Assembly: GCF_002078875.1 (NCBI RefSeq)
Contig: NC_034412.1
Coordinates: 84,183,491-84,247,490 of the forward strand
Source: Numida meleagris
Taxonomy: Eukaryota > Chordata > Aves > Galliformes > Numididae
Direction: 5' to 3'
DNA: 64,000 bases
The first letter of the stretch is position 1, and each line of letters starts with the position of its first letter. The position numbers and the translations under genes are program-made. Under the pieces are notes generated by a model. That model saw only the letters and a program-made list of their open reading frames with translations, searched no databases and had not been told where the DNA came from. Below, piece after piece: positions 13,101-25,495 of this stretch.

Positions 13101-16100
13101 TAAAGTCCAAATCCCACAGAAGCTTATTATGTGTCCACTATTTATTAAGACTTCATCATTTAAAACAAAACACTTAAGAAAGACACTGGGAAACATTTGA
13201 AATCAAAGAGGTTGCAGACTGAGGAATGGCTGTTGTATTTGAAGGTTTTTCAAAGCAGAGAAGAATAAGTTCATTTTAGTCCTGATAACCACTGAACTTG
13301 CTGCTTCTGCTTATTTTTCTTTTTTCCTTTTTCTCCATGGAGAGATTCCAAATGTTTTTCCTTTCTTTCCTACATGATTTTATAAATCTTTTAGTATCCT
13401 TGTGAAGACTTCACTTACTCTCCTCTGCCTTCTAGACCAATGACTGGAGCCATTAACCATGAGTGAGAGCCCTTGTTCCCTGCTCTAAAGATGTAAGCAT
13501 ATGTATTTGCTGTACCTTGACTTGCAGAAAGTTGTTTAAATGATACCCACTGCTTTGCAGAAGTGTAACATAATACAGAAGTACTAGCTGAGGATTAAAT
13601 CTAGTAGTTTAGCACTTGTAATGTTTTATACTGAGGTTAAACTGGAGTGAAGAAATTCTGAGGCACTTTTCTCCATTTCTTCCTTCTAGAAAGAATTAAC
13701 TGTTATCACCTATATAATTCTCCCCTTATCTCACATATACGTAATTAAACTTTTCTCAAAACAGTTGTGTGAAATAAGGGACTTCATTTTACAGCTGTGT
13801 TGTTCTGTATATCAGTGATAGATCTGAGTTTAGAAGCCAAAAGGTGCTGGCTGCCATTGAGCTCAAGGCATGGCTCCTACTGTAAAGTTAGTTGATACTG
13901 TACACTAAAATAGGCAAATACTTTTTCTTCATGTTGTTATGGTGTGATGAGAATGCTGGAACAGTCATACACTACAAGTGGAACAGATCTTGCATCAAAT
14001 ACCTCTGTATTTGGTCATATAGCTGTGGCTACCAATCCATGCTCACTTTCTGCTGGTAGTGAGGTTAGATGGAAAGTGAGATTCACAGTGCTGTTAAAAG
14101 GTGTGTGCCTCGAAGTGTGATGATGTTGGACCTTTTTGCCCTTTGAAAAGAAAAGTTAAGGTAAGAGAGCAGGCAGTTTTACTGACTAGTGGGAAATACA
14201 AGATTGTTCTACTTCTTGGGTGAGAGTGGGTATAACATTTTTTAGCTCTGCAAATGAAAATCAGGTATATATAGATGAATTTCAGGGGAGCAGCCAAAAT
14301 TTGGGTGCATACTTGAACTCTAAATCTATTCACTTGTTCACATGTTCTTTCGCTTAATCTCTTTTCTTCTCTCTGTTAGAGAAAGCATGATCCAAATTTA
14401 AGGCAGACAGGAGAATAAAGAACAAACAGACATATCTGCTGGCTGTTCCTAAAAAAGCAAAGGGTACTTCTGACTCTCATCATACCAAGAACTCAAGATG
14501 GGCCTCCTTTTCTGAGAATCTGTAAGATTTATAGTAAAAAAAAAGTACAGGCAGTCAGAGGGCTTCTACTTGATGACAGATCTTTCTGCTCAGCCTTTGC
14601 TGCTGAGTGGAACTGAATTAGCACAAAATGACCCTTTTATTCTACTGTAGCATGGATTTATATTCTCAGGGGCTGCCCCTCCGTACGGGTAAATTATCTG
14701 AACTATTTCAAAGAACTCAAGTTCTGATGTTTGAGGTTTGATCCTGGCAAAAGGTGAACACATGCTCACAAGCTCTATGGCTTTATGAAAGACATTTTCA
14801 CCATGAGATACTTAGAACCTCTAAGTTCCTTTTATTATTTTGGTCAGCTTTTCAAGATCAAGGAACAAAATTTCAACTAATCGTAATGGATGGTGTTGTA
14901 GCCTAAACATAATTGTCCTTTTGATCTAATATTTTTTACATGTAAAAATTTTGGAATGCAACTGAGATAACTTCTTCATTTATATTTTAGAATTACTTTG
15001 CCACTTCAAAGAAATTCATAAATATTGTCTTTTTTTTTGAAGAATTTATAATATTTACATTCACTTTAAAAGAAATCTAGGACTAATCTGATGACAGCAG
15101 CCTCATTTTTCCTGCTCCATGCATAAGCTGCTCTGTAGGAAAAATTTAGGTTTTGGATAAAAAGAACAGAAAAGGCAAGCAAAGTGTGGAGTGCAGAAGC
15201 AACAGGAAGTGAAAAGGTGGCAAGAGTGAAACAAGAATGTAAATCACGTTTTTTATGAGTGGCCACCCGGACGACAGAGTGCAGAAGCAGATCGGATTGT
15301 TGTGAGAAATAACAATGAAGAGTGCACATGTAATAATACAAAGTGCCTAAGAGAGGGCTGGGGCCAGGCAGCGGTGGGGAAAGCTCTCCTGGAGCAGGGC
15401 TGGAGCAGGCTCATTGCTTACACTGCCTCCCAGTTCCCTTTTGCTCCCTCTCCCCCTCCCTTTTTGTTTCTTAAACAAGGTTGATTTTGCTAGGGATGGT
15501 CCAGAAAGGCACCCTCTTGAACAATAAACACAAATGACTGTGGTGGTCCTGTCAGCTTTGGATCTTTGTAAAATAACCAGTGATCCACAACACTTTCTGG
15601 AATTGATTTCACAGGCTTTCCCCCTACCTTCTCACTGACAGGCTGGAACAAAATTCCCCTACCACCATCGGTGAACGCTATTCATTTTCCCATTATTTTC
15701 AATTCTTACATGCAAGGAGTCCTAAAGATCTATCCCTCTGAAGCAAAGGTGATTTTGCTACTGAAGGGGTAACAAATCAAACACTGTGCTCACAAACTCT
15801 TACATTTTGAAAGAACACTTCCAAATGATTAAATAGTTATGCATGGCAGGGGCTTGAAACTTTGATGATTTATTCAGACTCCATAACCTATAGTGAAATA
15901 TAAATTTTTGTTAATAGCAGCATAAATGTAACATTCTCTCCTTCTCCTCCCTCCCCCATTTTTTCCTAAGTGTAGGACTTCCAAGATTTTTGGAAGAAAA
16001 AAAAGCATCTGTTTTTCTGTATGTTTGCTTTTTTTATAGACTTCATAAATCCAGCAAGCTTCTATTTGGACCACTAGGCCCTTTCAATAGAAGCATGTTT

Positions 16101-19100
16101 TCACTGGGATTTCCACATTCATAATTATTCCTCTCGTTTCTCTGCTGTGAGAAGACAAGCTGCTATTTCATTGCTTTGGGGAAGTTAATAATATGGTAGG
16201 CAAAACATCAGGAAAAATTATAATGAATGAACCTATACAAATTGTAGGGAAACACATGCTGCTGTTATAAAATGTTCCCATCATAAATCCCAGCAAATCA
16301 CTCTGTGCACAAGTGAATAACTTTTTAACACATAAACACTCAATTAATTAAAGGTAATATACTATATGTGCTCAAACCAGTGTGACACAGAAGGGACAGA
16401 TTCAAATAATGGCATTCAAGATTGTGGGCCCAGTTGTGTCTGCCACAGTTCTCCTGAGAGATTTGAGAATAATAACACTACAAAGTAACTTAGTTCTATA
16501 CCTGAAGTGAAAATAAAGTCTTCAGCTTCAGTGTCCCAGTACCACATGATTGCAACCACTTTAGAAATTACTGGGAAACTCCATACTTTTTTTTCCTCAC
16601 TTTGTTTCATAACACATAGTGAATATTTCCTCAGTGTCATGTAGGTCACTGCTCCCTCTTCCTCCAACCTTCTTGTTTTTACATATTGATTCTCTGGAGA
16701 GTATTTCCTGTAACAACTGCATTACTTGCAAGACTTTATTGCATTTATTGCATTTGTTGATATTACCTTTTCCATCAGTGGCTGTGGCTCAGTTCCACTG
16801 AAATATTTGTGTTCATTTTGAGAACCATGTTGGTCAGAATTTGCTGGAACTGTTTTAAAAATACTCTTTAAATGTTTTTAGCTCTCTAAGAAAAAAAGAA
16901 AGAGAGAAAAAGCAAGCAAACTTTGGAATGTTTTCAGTTTTGATGATGATTTTGTCAAGATCAGACAGGGACTCACCGGCTGTAGAAAAATAACCAAATT
17001 GCACTCACATAGGAATGTACAAAGCAAGATTCAGTTCCCTGTTGCAGAGCATATTTAGTTTTCTTTTAAGTGGAAGTAGCTCCTGCAACAGCCATGGAGA
17101 GCAACCCACCAAAAACTAGCTAAAAGTAGTGACTCTTATCTTACATTCAGAAATTCTTATGTTCAGATACCTGTCTCTGATGTTAAATGACACTACTGTA
17201 TGAGTGGGCAAATTTCTCTATACTTCATTAAAAATAAATAAATAAAAGTTTAGGACAGAATGGGGACATTTCTAATTCTTCAAAGGTTTTTGAGGTCAAG
17301 GAACTTTTTCCAATTGGGTTTAAGCTGCATATTTATACTATGACCAGATCCTGTGTGTATTGCATGTGACAGAGGTTTTGTATGGCTGGTGTAATTCTGA
17401 GTGAAGGATAATTAACATTTTTACTCCTACCCACGACTGCTCTTTTTTTGTAGTTCTTACGTAATTTTAGTAGTTATAGGTTGGTCTTTCATATCACTTC
17501 TGTGATTCCTAGATCTAATAAGAAGCGAAGATTCCACAACATGAGAAAATACAGCAAGTATTTGAATACAAAATAGTAAAAATAAGAAGATGAATAAAAT
17601 CTAAGGCTATTATACCCCTCCCCAAGGTAGCAGAGAATAATAGCTGCAAGTGATAATGGGGGGTATTTCGCATGTAATCACTCATTTGGAATTTATACAG
17701 CACACCTAAGAGTTCTGCCTGAGCACCAAACTGGGATGAGTATGCTGTTTTCAACAGCCAAAGAATAAAACATTGTGTGAATTAAGACTTCTTTGTAAGC
17801 AGAGGTCAGTTTTAGAAAGTTGAAGTCGCAGACTGGATATGAGAGTTCCTTAATGAGATCACTCAAGTTGAATAGTCCTGTGAGATAGGCTGGAAAATGA
17901 AGCTCTATCCACTCCAGATGATGTTTCTCGAATTGCTGGTAGCCCCTTCAAAATGTCATCTGTGAGGGCTTCTTGTTTTACTGAGGGCACATTAGTATTT
18001 TTTGTTGCCATATGAGAATCTCATGCTACAAATACCACGCATGGCTTCCCAAACATCACAAGGAATCAAAGGTAAATCCCTGGTGATCCTACAGCAGGGG
18101 TGGGATTTGACCACCTATTAATCACCTTAATAGGCCACACCTTAATATTCTCTTTTTAATCTGAGTGCAGGGTAGTTTGTAGACTATCTAGAATGATAAA
18201 GACAGGGGTCGTCCTTGTATATAAGGGAAAAACAACGATAATGGGTAAATACCTGCTGGCCTCAGTGAGCATGATTATAGATTAGAAAATTTCATACTAA
18301 GTTACTGGCAGAGATATTTTAGAGCCTAAAATGAACCCACATGCTTGGCCAGAGCTACTTTAAATGATTCATAAGCATTTAGGCCATTTTAAGGCTTGTT
18401 GGTTGCTATAAAAATTTATCCTGTTAAACCTTATCCTTCACTTAAGATATTTGAAGTCTAGTTCTAGAATTTATGTCTTCCATTACTCTGCCCTTATTCA
18501 TCATATTTCATAATTGTTCTCTCAAAAGCATCTGTTTTTAGCTCTGGAAGTAATCTTATACAGATATGTAACCAAATGATGCCTATTTTCATACCAATTT
18601 TAACACTTTTTTTTTTTTCTCAAAGAATCCTTTAAATGAAGAGCATGCTGATGCTGACAGTAGCCACTAACAAATTCATAAGGTAGGAAGTGAATAAGAA
18701 TTGAGCCAGTCTAGAAATTGTCAGCTGGTGACTAGCTGATCCTCTGGGAATTTTAGTGCTTTGTCTCCTTTTTAAACTTTGGCTTTCGCAATGCCCTATA
18801 TTCATAGCATTTTTTTTACATTTTTTTGTTGTTACATGAAACTTGATAACTAACGAGTTGCTAGTGATGTTCTACTTTGCATATTGCAGTAATCTTTGTA
18901 ATGTTCATTTACTTTGTTCTTGCCCGATAAAAAAAGGATGGACAGTCTCTTTTAAAGTTATTGAAAAATTCAGGCCTAGCAAATTCATGTTAAAATAAAT
19001 AGTTTCTAGAATGTGCCAAAAAAGTAAAACCAGAAAATCAAAATGAAAATCACTGTCTAATCTTTACTTCAAAGCTTATCAACAATGTCACCTATTAGAA

Positions 19101-19426
19101 ATCACAGATTGTATTTTTATTATATTTTCCTTCTGAATTTCTCATTAATGTATTGAGATCATATCAAAAAGAGTGTTTTAGAGAATATTTATTTATTTGT
19201 TTACTTATTAGAAAGAGTCCAAAGCAGCAACATTTTTGAGCTTATTGTAAGGTGCACTGGTGGCACTTTCTTCACCTTTTTGAAATCTGCTATTTAAAAG
19301 GTTGACGCCAGCTACTTTTTAACATCATTAAACATGATGTATTAAACATCATTATGCAACCATTCAGAAAGGAAAGAGAAAATATGATGCTTAAGCCAGT
19401 AAAACATAACTCCCTCAAATAAAGTA
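10171..19426. other. AT-rich unique DNA, no gene recognised
   Basis: There is no recognised gene or repeat family over about 9 kb. A strong pyrimidine tract ending in TGACAG lies at 10762-10792. The stretch 11100-11720 and the stretch 12390-12700 are less AT-rich than their surroundings and hold short open frames (up to 73 codons) without recognisable domains. A C/T-rich stretch sits at about 13315-13370 and an A/G-rich one at about 16888-16920. A small cluster of ACATCAT direct and inverted repeats lies at 19321-19354, just upstream of the mariner insertion. Confidence 0.55.
19425..19426. repeat. mariner target-site duplication, left TA
   Basis: The TA dinucleotide immediately outside the left inverted terminus of the mariner element. 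It is matched by TA at 21341-21342. Duplication of TA is the rule for Tc1/mariner insertion. Confidence 0.8.
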
Positions 19427-19541
19427 CGTAGGTTGCTCCGAAAGCAATGCCTTCTATTTATTTCCATGGAAACTATAACAGATACAAAGAGCACAATAAC
19501 AATTTGCTCTATTGATACAGCAAATTCTCAGCTACAGAACA

Positions 19542-21178
19542 CTATTTTTCAACACAGTCAGAACAATTAGCTATGCATTTTCACCAGGCATGAACAAGGG
19601 CCCGCATGCCACTCTCATAAAAATCTGCCCCAACTGAGGTGATCCACAGTTTCATAGCTGCTATGGTGGAATTGTTGCTAAAAAAAAGTTGTCCACACAG
19701 TCCATCTTTCATTGACCTTAACAGATGGAAGTCTGAAGGTAGTAGGTATGGTATGACAGACCAACCAAAATTGGCAGTGTTCTCCATGGTCTTCAAACTG
19801 GCATGGGGCCTGGTATTACTGCATAGAAAGAGAAGGGTTGTCTTCTTCTCAGGTAGCCAAGAAGGCCAATGGCATCCTGGCATGTATAAGTACTAGTGGT
19901 GCCAGCAGAAGCAGGGAAGTGGTTGTCCCCCTGTATGTAGCTTGAGTGAGGCACAGTACCTTGAGTACAGTGCTCAGTTTTGGGTTCTTCACTTTAAGAA
20001 AGACACTGAGGCCCTGGAGCATGTCCAGGTAACGAAACTGGTGAGGGGTCTGAAGCAGAAGTCTTATGATGAGTGGCTGAGCAAACTGGCATTGTTTAGT
20101 CTGGAGAAGAGGAGGCTCAGGGAGACCTTATGGCTCTCTACAAGTACCTTAAAGGAGGTTGTTGTGAGGTGGGGGGGTCAGCCTCTTCTCCCATGTAACT
20201 AGCAACAGGATTAGAGGGAAAGGCCTCAAGTTGCTCCAGGGGTGGCTCAGGTTTGATTTTAGGAAGAATTTCTTCTCTGAAAGAGTGGTGAGGCACTGGA
20301 CTGGGCTGCCCAGGGAGGTGGCTGAGTCATCATCCCTGGAGGTGTTGAAGAAACATTTAGGTGTTGTATGTAATAAGGGAAATGGTTTAGTGGTGTTATA
20401 TTGGTGGTAGGTGAACGATTGGACTGGATCACCTTGGAGGTCTTTTCCAACCTTCATGATTCTATGATTCTTCACTGGCCTGACTCTGGAACTTTGAGCC
20501 TTCAGCTTAGTTAGCATCATGATGTGGAGGTCAGAGTTGGAGGTTTCTCCAGGTTCCAGGAAATCTAGGAAATCATTCCTTTCCTATCCCAAAAGACTGC
20601 ACATTGTTTTGTTGAGTACTGCATCTTGAACTTTTAATTTGATGAGGAATTAACGTGTTGCCACTTCATGGACTTCCATTTTGATTCCAGCTTGTAGTAG
20701 CAACACCACATCTCGTCACTGGTAATAATGCAATCCAAGAAGCTGTCACCTTCAACCTCATACTGGTTCAATAGATCCTGAAAAACTTCCATACAGTGTT
20801 CTTTCAGTTCCTGTGAGAGACTCGCCTGGCATAAACTTTCTAGTATTCCAACTTTGCTACCATCATTTCCAATGCACTGAAGCCAATATTCAGCTCTCTA
20901 TGCAGTTCCCTGGTCATAATCCAGTGTTTTGCGTGGATGAGCTGGTTGAGATGTTCTTCATTTTGTGATGTGACAGGTGTGCGTGGCCATCCAGAAAGTG
21001 GCTCATTTTTCATGTTGCTGTCACCACTGCCCACCACTTCACTGTGCTCACATTCACTATTTGGTTTCCATAAACATTCAGCAAATGTTGATGAACGTCA
21101 GTGGGTGGTATTTTTTTCTGCATGGAGAAATTCAGTGACACACCTTTGCGTCATACATACTTCCATGACAGATGCCAT
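19542..21178 (-). pseudogene. mariner transposase remnant, disrupted
   Basis: The decayed transposase gene of the mariner element. The start codon is at 21176-21178, and the inferred ancestral stop is at 19542-19544. The N-terminal DNA-binding part is visible at 20840-21037 (for example RTPVTSQNEEHLNQLIH and RELHRELNIGFSALE), ending in a premature stop. The first catalytic aspartate region is readable as ITSDEMW near 20709-20727. The second, normally in an HDNARPH-type motif, reads CSNTRPH, so that aspartate is lost. The third region keeps PSDFHLL but a few residues before it are missing. Another premature stop (19581-19583) cuts the C-terminal tail, and a CR1 insertion splits the frame just after RVRP. 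It cannot encode a working enzyme. Confidence 0.9.
19851..20470 (+). mobile_element. CR1 LINE inserted within the mariner
   Basis: A plus-strand CR1 fragment of about 620 bp covering the end of ORF2 and the 3' UTR. Recognisable pieces are AAGGCCAATGGCATCCTGGC at the left, a remnant frame reading VLHFKKDTEALEHVQ and SLEKRRLRE, CATCCCTGGAGGTGTTGAAG near the middle, and TTCATGATTCTATGATTC at the 3' end. Mariner transposase sequence continues on both sides. The short flanking match TTCTTCTC (19843-19850) and TTCTTCAC (20468-20475) may be a diverged target duplication. The insertion is younger than the mariner copy. Confidence 0.92.
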
Positions 21179-21340
21179 TTTGTCAGACTGCCCTTCTGCT
21201 GCCATCTGTCACACGGCAACAAAATGTAATGGAATATTCGTGGGACGGTTCAGCCTCCACTGCCATTCCACCAACATCTGCCTCTGAAATCGTGGGCCAA
21301 CATAATAAAATAGGAGGCACTACTTTTGGAACAGCTCTCA

Positions 21341-21342
21341 TA
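21341..21342. repeat. mariner target-site duplication, right TA
   Basis: The TA that flanks the right terminus of the mariner element and matches the TA at 19425-19426. Confidence 0.8.
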
Positions 21343-24300
21343 ACTGTGAGAATTTTAGGTAGATGGGATGTGATTACCTGTTTTGAATTTGTTTAAGCTT
21401 TCTGTCTGATCAGCAAGTCAGTATATATATATATCTATATATATATGTATAAATGCTGCCTCCAATGCCTTGTTCAGTGGTGAATTGTAGTCTTCTCTTG
21501 TGTTCTGTAGATACACCCTGCATAAGCAGTAAGTGCCTGTGTGCATCTGGCTTTGGGCAGCTGCTGAAGAGACAAACACTACGTGCACGTGCACACATAC
21601 AGACGATAAGAGTAATGTTGCTATACAGCAGTGGCAGAAAAAGAAATGAAAATAAACGGCTCAGAGAGGAGTAAATGTGACTGGAATTGTCCAAACGCAC
21701 ATACTTGTCAACTAGGAACCAGCCATGGTTCTCCCCTTGGAAAAACATGCTGGTGGAGGAGATGACTTGTGATGGATTTGTGAGGCAAAAGCTTCAATGG
21801 AAAGCAAAATCTGGCTTCTGCTGTCAGGGCTGGGGCTCCTCCCAGTTATCCACTGGCGTGACCTCAGTGGGAGAGAACCTGAGACTTCCTGGGTCGATGA
21901 AATGTGCGGCTGCTGCTTGCTGCCTTCTTTCCCATCCTCAGAGACTACGTGCCCCTCCACCCAGCCCCAGGCAGTAACGCCCACAGGGATGACGCATCTA
22001 GGCAACCCCCAATGCCAATGACCAGGCATTGGAAATTCAGCTGTTCCGTGCAGGATCTTACTGTGGTCTTTCCTGCCACAAAAGATCAGACTGAACTGGA
22101 GGCTGACATTATCCAGAGCTAGAATAAAACGTTTTAGTAATAAAATCTTCCTGCAGAACATACATAAATACCATTCAAAATCCCTCCTCTGGGCACTGTA
22201 ACATATTCATCTACCCCAGATGAATGGACGGTGAAGTATTTCCTCATTCTGCACTCCAAATCTCCATGGTGCACACAGATATCAGACTGATGGACGACGT
22301 CTCAAATTCTTTTACACTGTCCTCTCCTATGAACATTTCAGAAAAAAGATTTTGTGATACATAATTGTTGTATAAGTTTTCAGAGTGCGAACTAACAAAA
22401 AAATATTGCGCTTTCCTACATAGTGGCATAAAAAATACAATAAGGAAGGAGGTGCAAATTGCGTAATTTCCAAACATAAGTAGTGTAGTTACAAGAATAC
22501 AACACATCAGAGCCTAACAGTTCCATTGGAAGCAAGTTTTCTTGCTTTTAAATAACTTTTACAATGGCTTGAACTGCTTTCTTTTTACAGTTTTCCAGCT
22601 GGTTCCATAGACAACTTTTTCCTTATTTAGCGCCTCTGAAGTTCCTTGAGATGCTTGGATGAATGGTCCTATGTAAGTGCCAAAGATTATTTTATTCACT
22701 GAACTTCTAAACATTGAAAATGTCTTGTCTAGTTATGTAGTGGCTTGATTTTGGGTTATCACTAAGAAATTCTTATGCAGCTTGGGGAGAAGGGCTTTTT
22801 AGATTGGATCTGGTGTTATATGTGCTGTGGAGTATTACAGAAATATTGAACCTGATGCACTATTATGTCACAGAAAAGGTGCGTGCACATAAGCAAATGC
22901 CAGTTACACCTATATTATTAAATAGAGCTAAGGAACTTCCTGGATTCTGGAACATCTATACTCCTAAATTGTTGGAACATTCTCCGCAATTTTTTGCCCT
23001 TTACCAGCAAGCAACCCAAGGTTCATTCTTGGCTTCAATCTGAAACGTATCCATGACTAGCAAGGAGTTTGCGTCTGATCACCTTTTATTCACAAGTTAA
23101 AAAAGTTTAGCAGTACAGACTCATACATGGTTTGTGTAGACATAATCCTTATATAATCTTGCATATCAGTTTCCATGTTATTTGCAAACCAACACTTGGA
23201 AGAAAGTATTCCACTTTTTTCAGTCTTTGATGAGACAATCAACACCTGCCTTTACTTTATTGCAGTTATGTGGGGTAACTGAGAAATAGAATATGCCTGT
23301 CCTTATTTCAGTATATATCTAAGGAGTGTTGATGTTGTTTGTGTACATATTTTAAAGTAAGACTATCTTATGTTCTGAGATTAAAACAGATAGTTGTATG
23401 TACAGTGGGTAAATTAGTAAATGTATGCATGATATTAACATGTACTGACATTTGTTTTATAGAAGTATTCCAAGATAGACGAACAATGTGGTTGGTGTGT
23501 GTGTGTAGTCTTAAAAACAGAATAAAACATTTATCTCCAAATGCTAACATTTAGATGCAAATATTTATTTATTTAATTTTAAGAAAAGTAAATACTTTGA
23601 GGAAAAAAGATGAAAATCCAATTTTCTCTAGTAAAACATGGTTTCATCATAAGTTAAAGCTTTTAGTCTTGTTTTGCTTGTCACCCAATATTGCAGATTG
23701 GTGGTTACAATAATAATTAAATGCTTTATTGATTCACATCTAATCTCTATGAAATCTAGCAGTGGTGACAGTAAGGATCCTTTTGAACAAAGGAAAACAA
23801 ACAACAAGACCCACGTAGATACTTGGGGTGAAATTCTGGTCTCATGGAAGTAAATAGTAAAACTCCTGTTGACTCCAATGGGGTCAGGATCTCTTCCCCT
23901 TTCCCTCCACCCCTAGTGTGTAACCACAGCTGTGCTTTTGCTAAGCAGCATGCAAGAAAAACTTATGAATCACATCTGGTGACCCTGTTTGGCATCACAG
24001 CAGAGAAAACATCAGTAATATTAACCCCTTTTTTACATAAATTAAAACAAAGAGACTTTTGGACCCCCTGGATAATGCAAAAAACTACGAGAAAGAAAAT
24101 AGAAAGAGAATAAAAATATTTTAGAAGAACTCAGAAACAAGGCCACAGTAATACTGAGAGAGAAAAGCTGCTGAGGCCTTGTAATTGCAAAATTTAAGAA
24201 TAAACACATTTTTTTTTCTCTTTTAGATTCAGTTGCTAATGTAACTTGATGAATTTCATTGGTTTGTTTCCACTTGTTCTCACTGACGCAAGCTGGCAAT

Positions 24301-25387
24301 AGTCTTTGTAGAATTTCAGGCTCTCTTGAGTCACTGCCTTGATCTTCAGTCAAAACCTCTTCATTTTCCAAGAACCTCTTAATTTTCCATTTCCTCTTTG
24401 GCAAAGCTTAAAACCATGTCCAAAAGCAGTATTAGCATTTTTTCACCTGAGACATTGGAATTTCCACCATCACTAGGCTTATTTCCCTTTTCTGTCTTTG
24501 CAAACTGTCTTGTAAGAAAAGTTAATCAGTCTTCCACAATTTTTCTTTTAAGGGTGTGTGTGTATATTTTAGTCTGAGGAGGAATTTCACAGTCTGAAGT
24601 TTAAATCATAGCTATCTATATCCTGGGCTGAATGAGCCTTTTGGATATAAACATTCCCCAAACAAGGCATTTGTTATCAGAATCTAGAATGCAGCGCTGT
24701 ACTTTCTCACCACCTAGGCATTTAACAGTAGCATTAAAGAGGAAAATTCATGCATTTTAACCCTGCTATAAAGCCTTAGGCTAGTTATTTAACTTATATG
24801 ACTTCTTAAATGTGGTGAATTTTAGAGGAGATTCTGAATCTAAGAACTACAGAGGGCATTATGGAACATTATATATAAACATATGTCAGCCTGGTTCTCC
24901 TGATCTCATTTATTCTTTTTAAACATATTACACCAGGCTCCAGAATATGTTAATTATATCTGAGGGATGAAACAGTCTGATTTAACTCATCTGCCAAGCT
25001 ATGTGAAGTCAGAGAGCTGAAATCTACAGGAGAGTCATCTTCCACTAGGATCACTGGAGCCCTGTAAATTCTGTATGACTTCATATCAGAAGTTGGATGT
25101 GTTTCATTGAAGTCTAGCTCCCCTAAGATCTTTCAGTCATTTTTTTTTGAAAAATGCCATTCTGCCATTGTTTGTGAGCACCTGGGTGCTCTCTAATGGG
25201 ACCAGGCCTGCATCCTCAAAGATATAAAAGTGTTTAATCCCACCAAAATCATATACTTCAAAATAGTACTTCAATACAGAAGTATTTCATTACAGAAATA
25301 ATTCTAAATAATATAATTTTTCTAAGTCCAGGAAAGCAGTTAAAAGTGTAATGACAGTAATGTTCCAAGTGTACAATAATAGGAGTT
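21343..25387. other. unique DNA with a GC-richer patch, no gene recognised
   Basis: No gene is recognised. An AT microsatellite lies at 21421-21450. From about 21730 to 22110 the composition is clearly less AT-rich and several overlapping open frames occur on both strands (longest 149 codons, minus strand, 21712-22161). None has a domain I recognise, and the simultaneous openness of several frames argues for composition rather than selection. A degenerate motif resembling an old sauropsid interspersed repeat is at 23827-23895. The rest is ordinary AT-rich DNA. Confidence 0.5.
21421..21450. repeat. (TA)n microsatellite
   Basis: Alternating T and A, interrupted by single C and G bases, giving a self-complementary tract of about 30 bases some 80 bp outside the mariner right end. 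Likely length-polymorphic. Confidence 0.9.
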
Positions 25388-25495
25388 ATAGAATTATAGA
25401 AACATTAAGGTTGGAAAAGACTACTAAGATCATCTAGTCCAACCATCAACCCATTACCACCATGCCCCACTAACCATGTCCCTCAGTGCCACATG
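25388..25495 (-). mobile_element. CR1 LINE 3' tail fragment
   Basis: A short minus-strand CR1 3' end. Read on the minus strand it runs GCACTGAGGGACATGGTTAG, then GTTGATGGTTGGACTAGATG and TCTTTTCCAACCTTAATG, ending with ATTCTATA-like bases. This is the 3' UTR of the CR1 type in which the pre-terminal segment reads 'ggacatggttagtggncatgg'. There is no coding content. An 11-bp direct repeat CATGCTAACAT (25492-25502 and 25510-25520) sits at its 5' truncation edge. Confidence 0.9.

Larger units (their letters stand above)
19427..21340 (-). mobile_element. mariner DNA transposon (Galluhop-like), interrupted by CR1
   Basis: This is a Tc1/mariner cut-and-paste element lying on the minus strand. The left end (GGTTGCTCCGAAAGCAATGC from 19431) and the reverse complement of the right end (AGCTGTTCCAAAAGTAGTGC) align as inverted termini over roughly 30 bases, and both are flanked by TA. 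Removing the CR1 that interrupts it (19851-20470) leaves about 1.29 kb, the usual length of a full mariner. Ends and internal sequence fit the chicken mariner family known as Galluhop or Mariner1_GG, which is a strong pointer to a galliform genome. The copy is decayed and non-autonomous. Confidence 0.93.
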
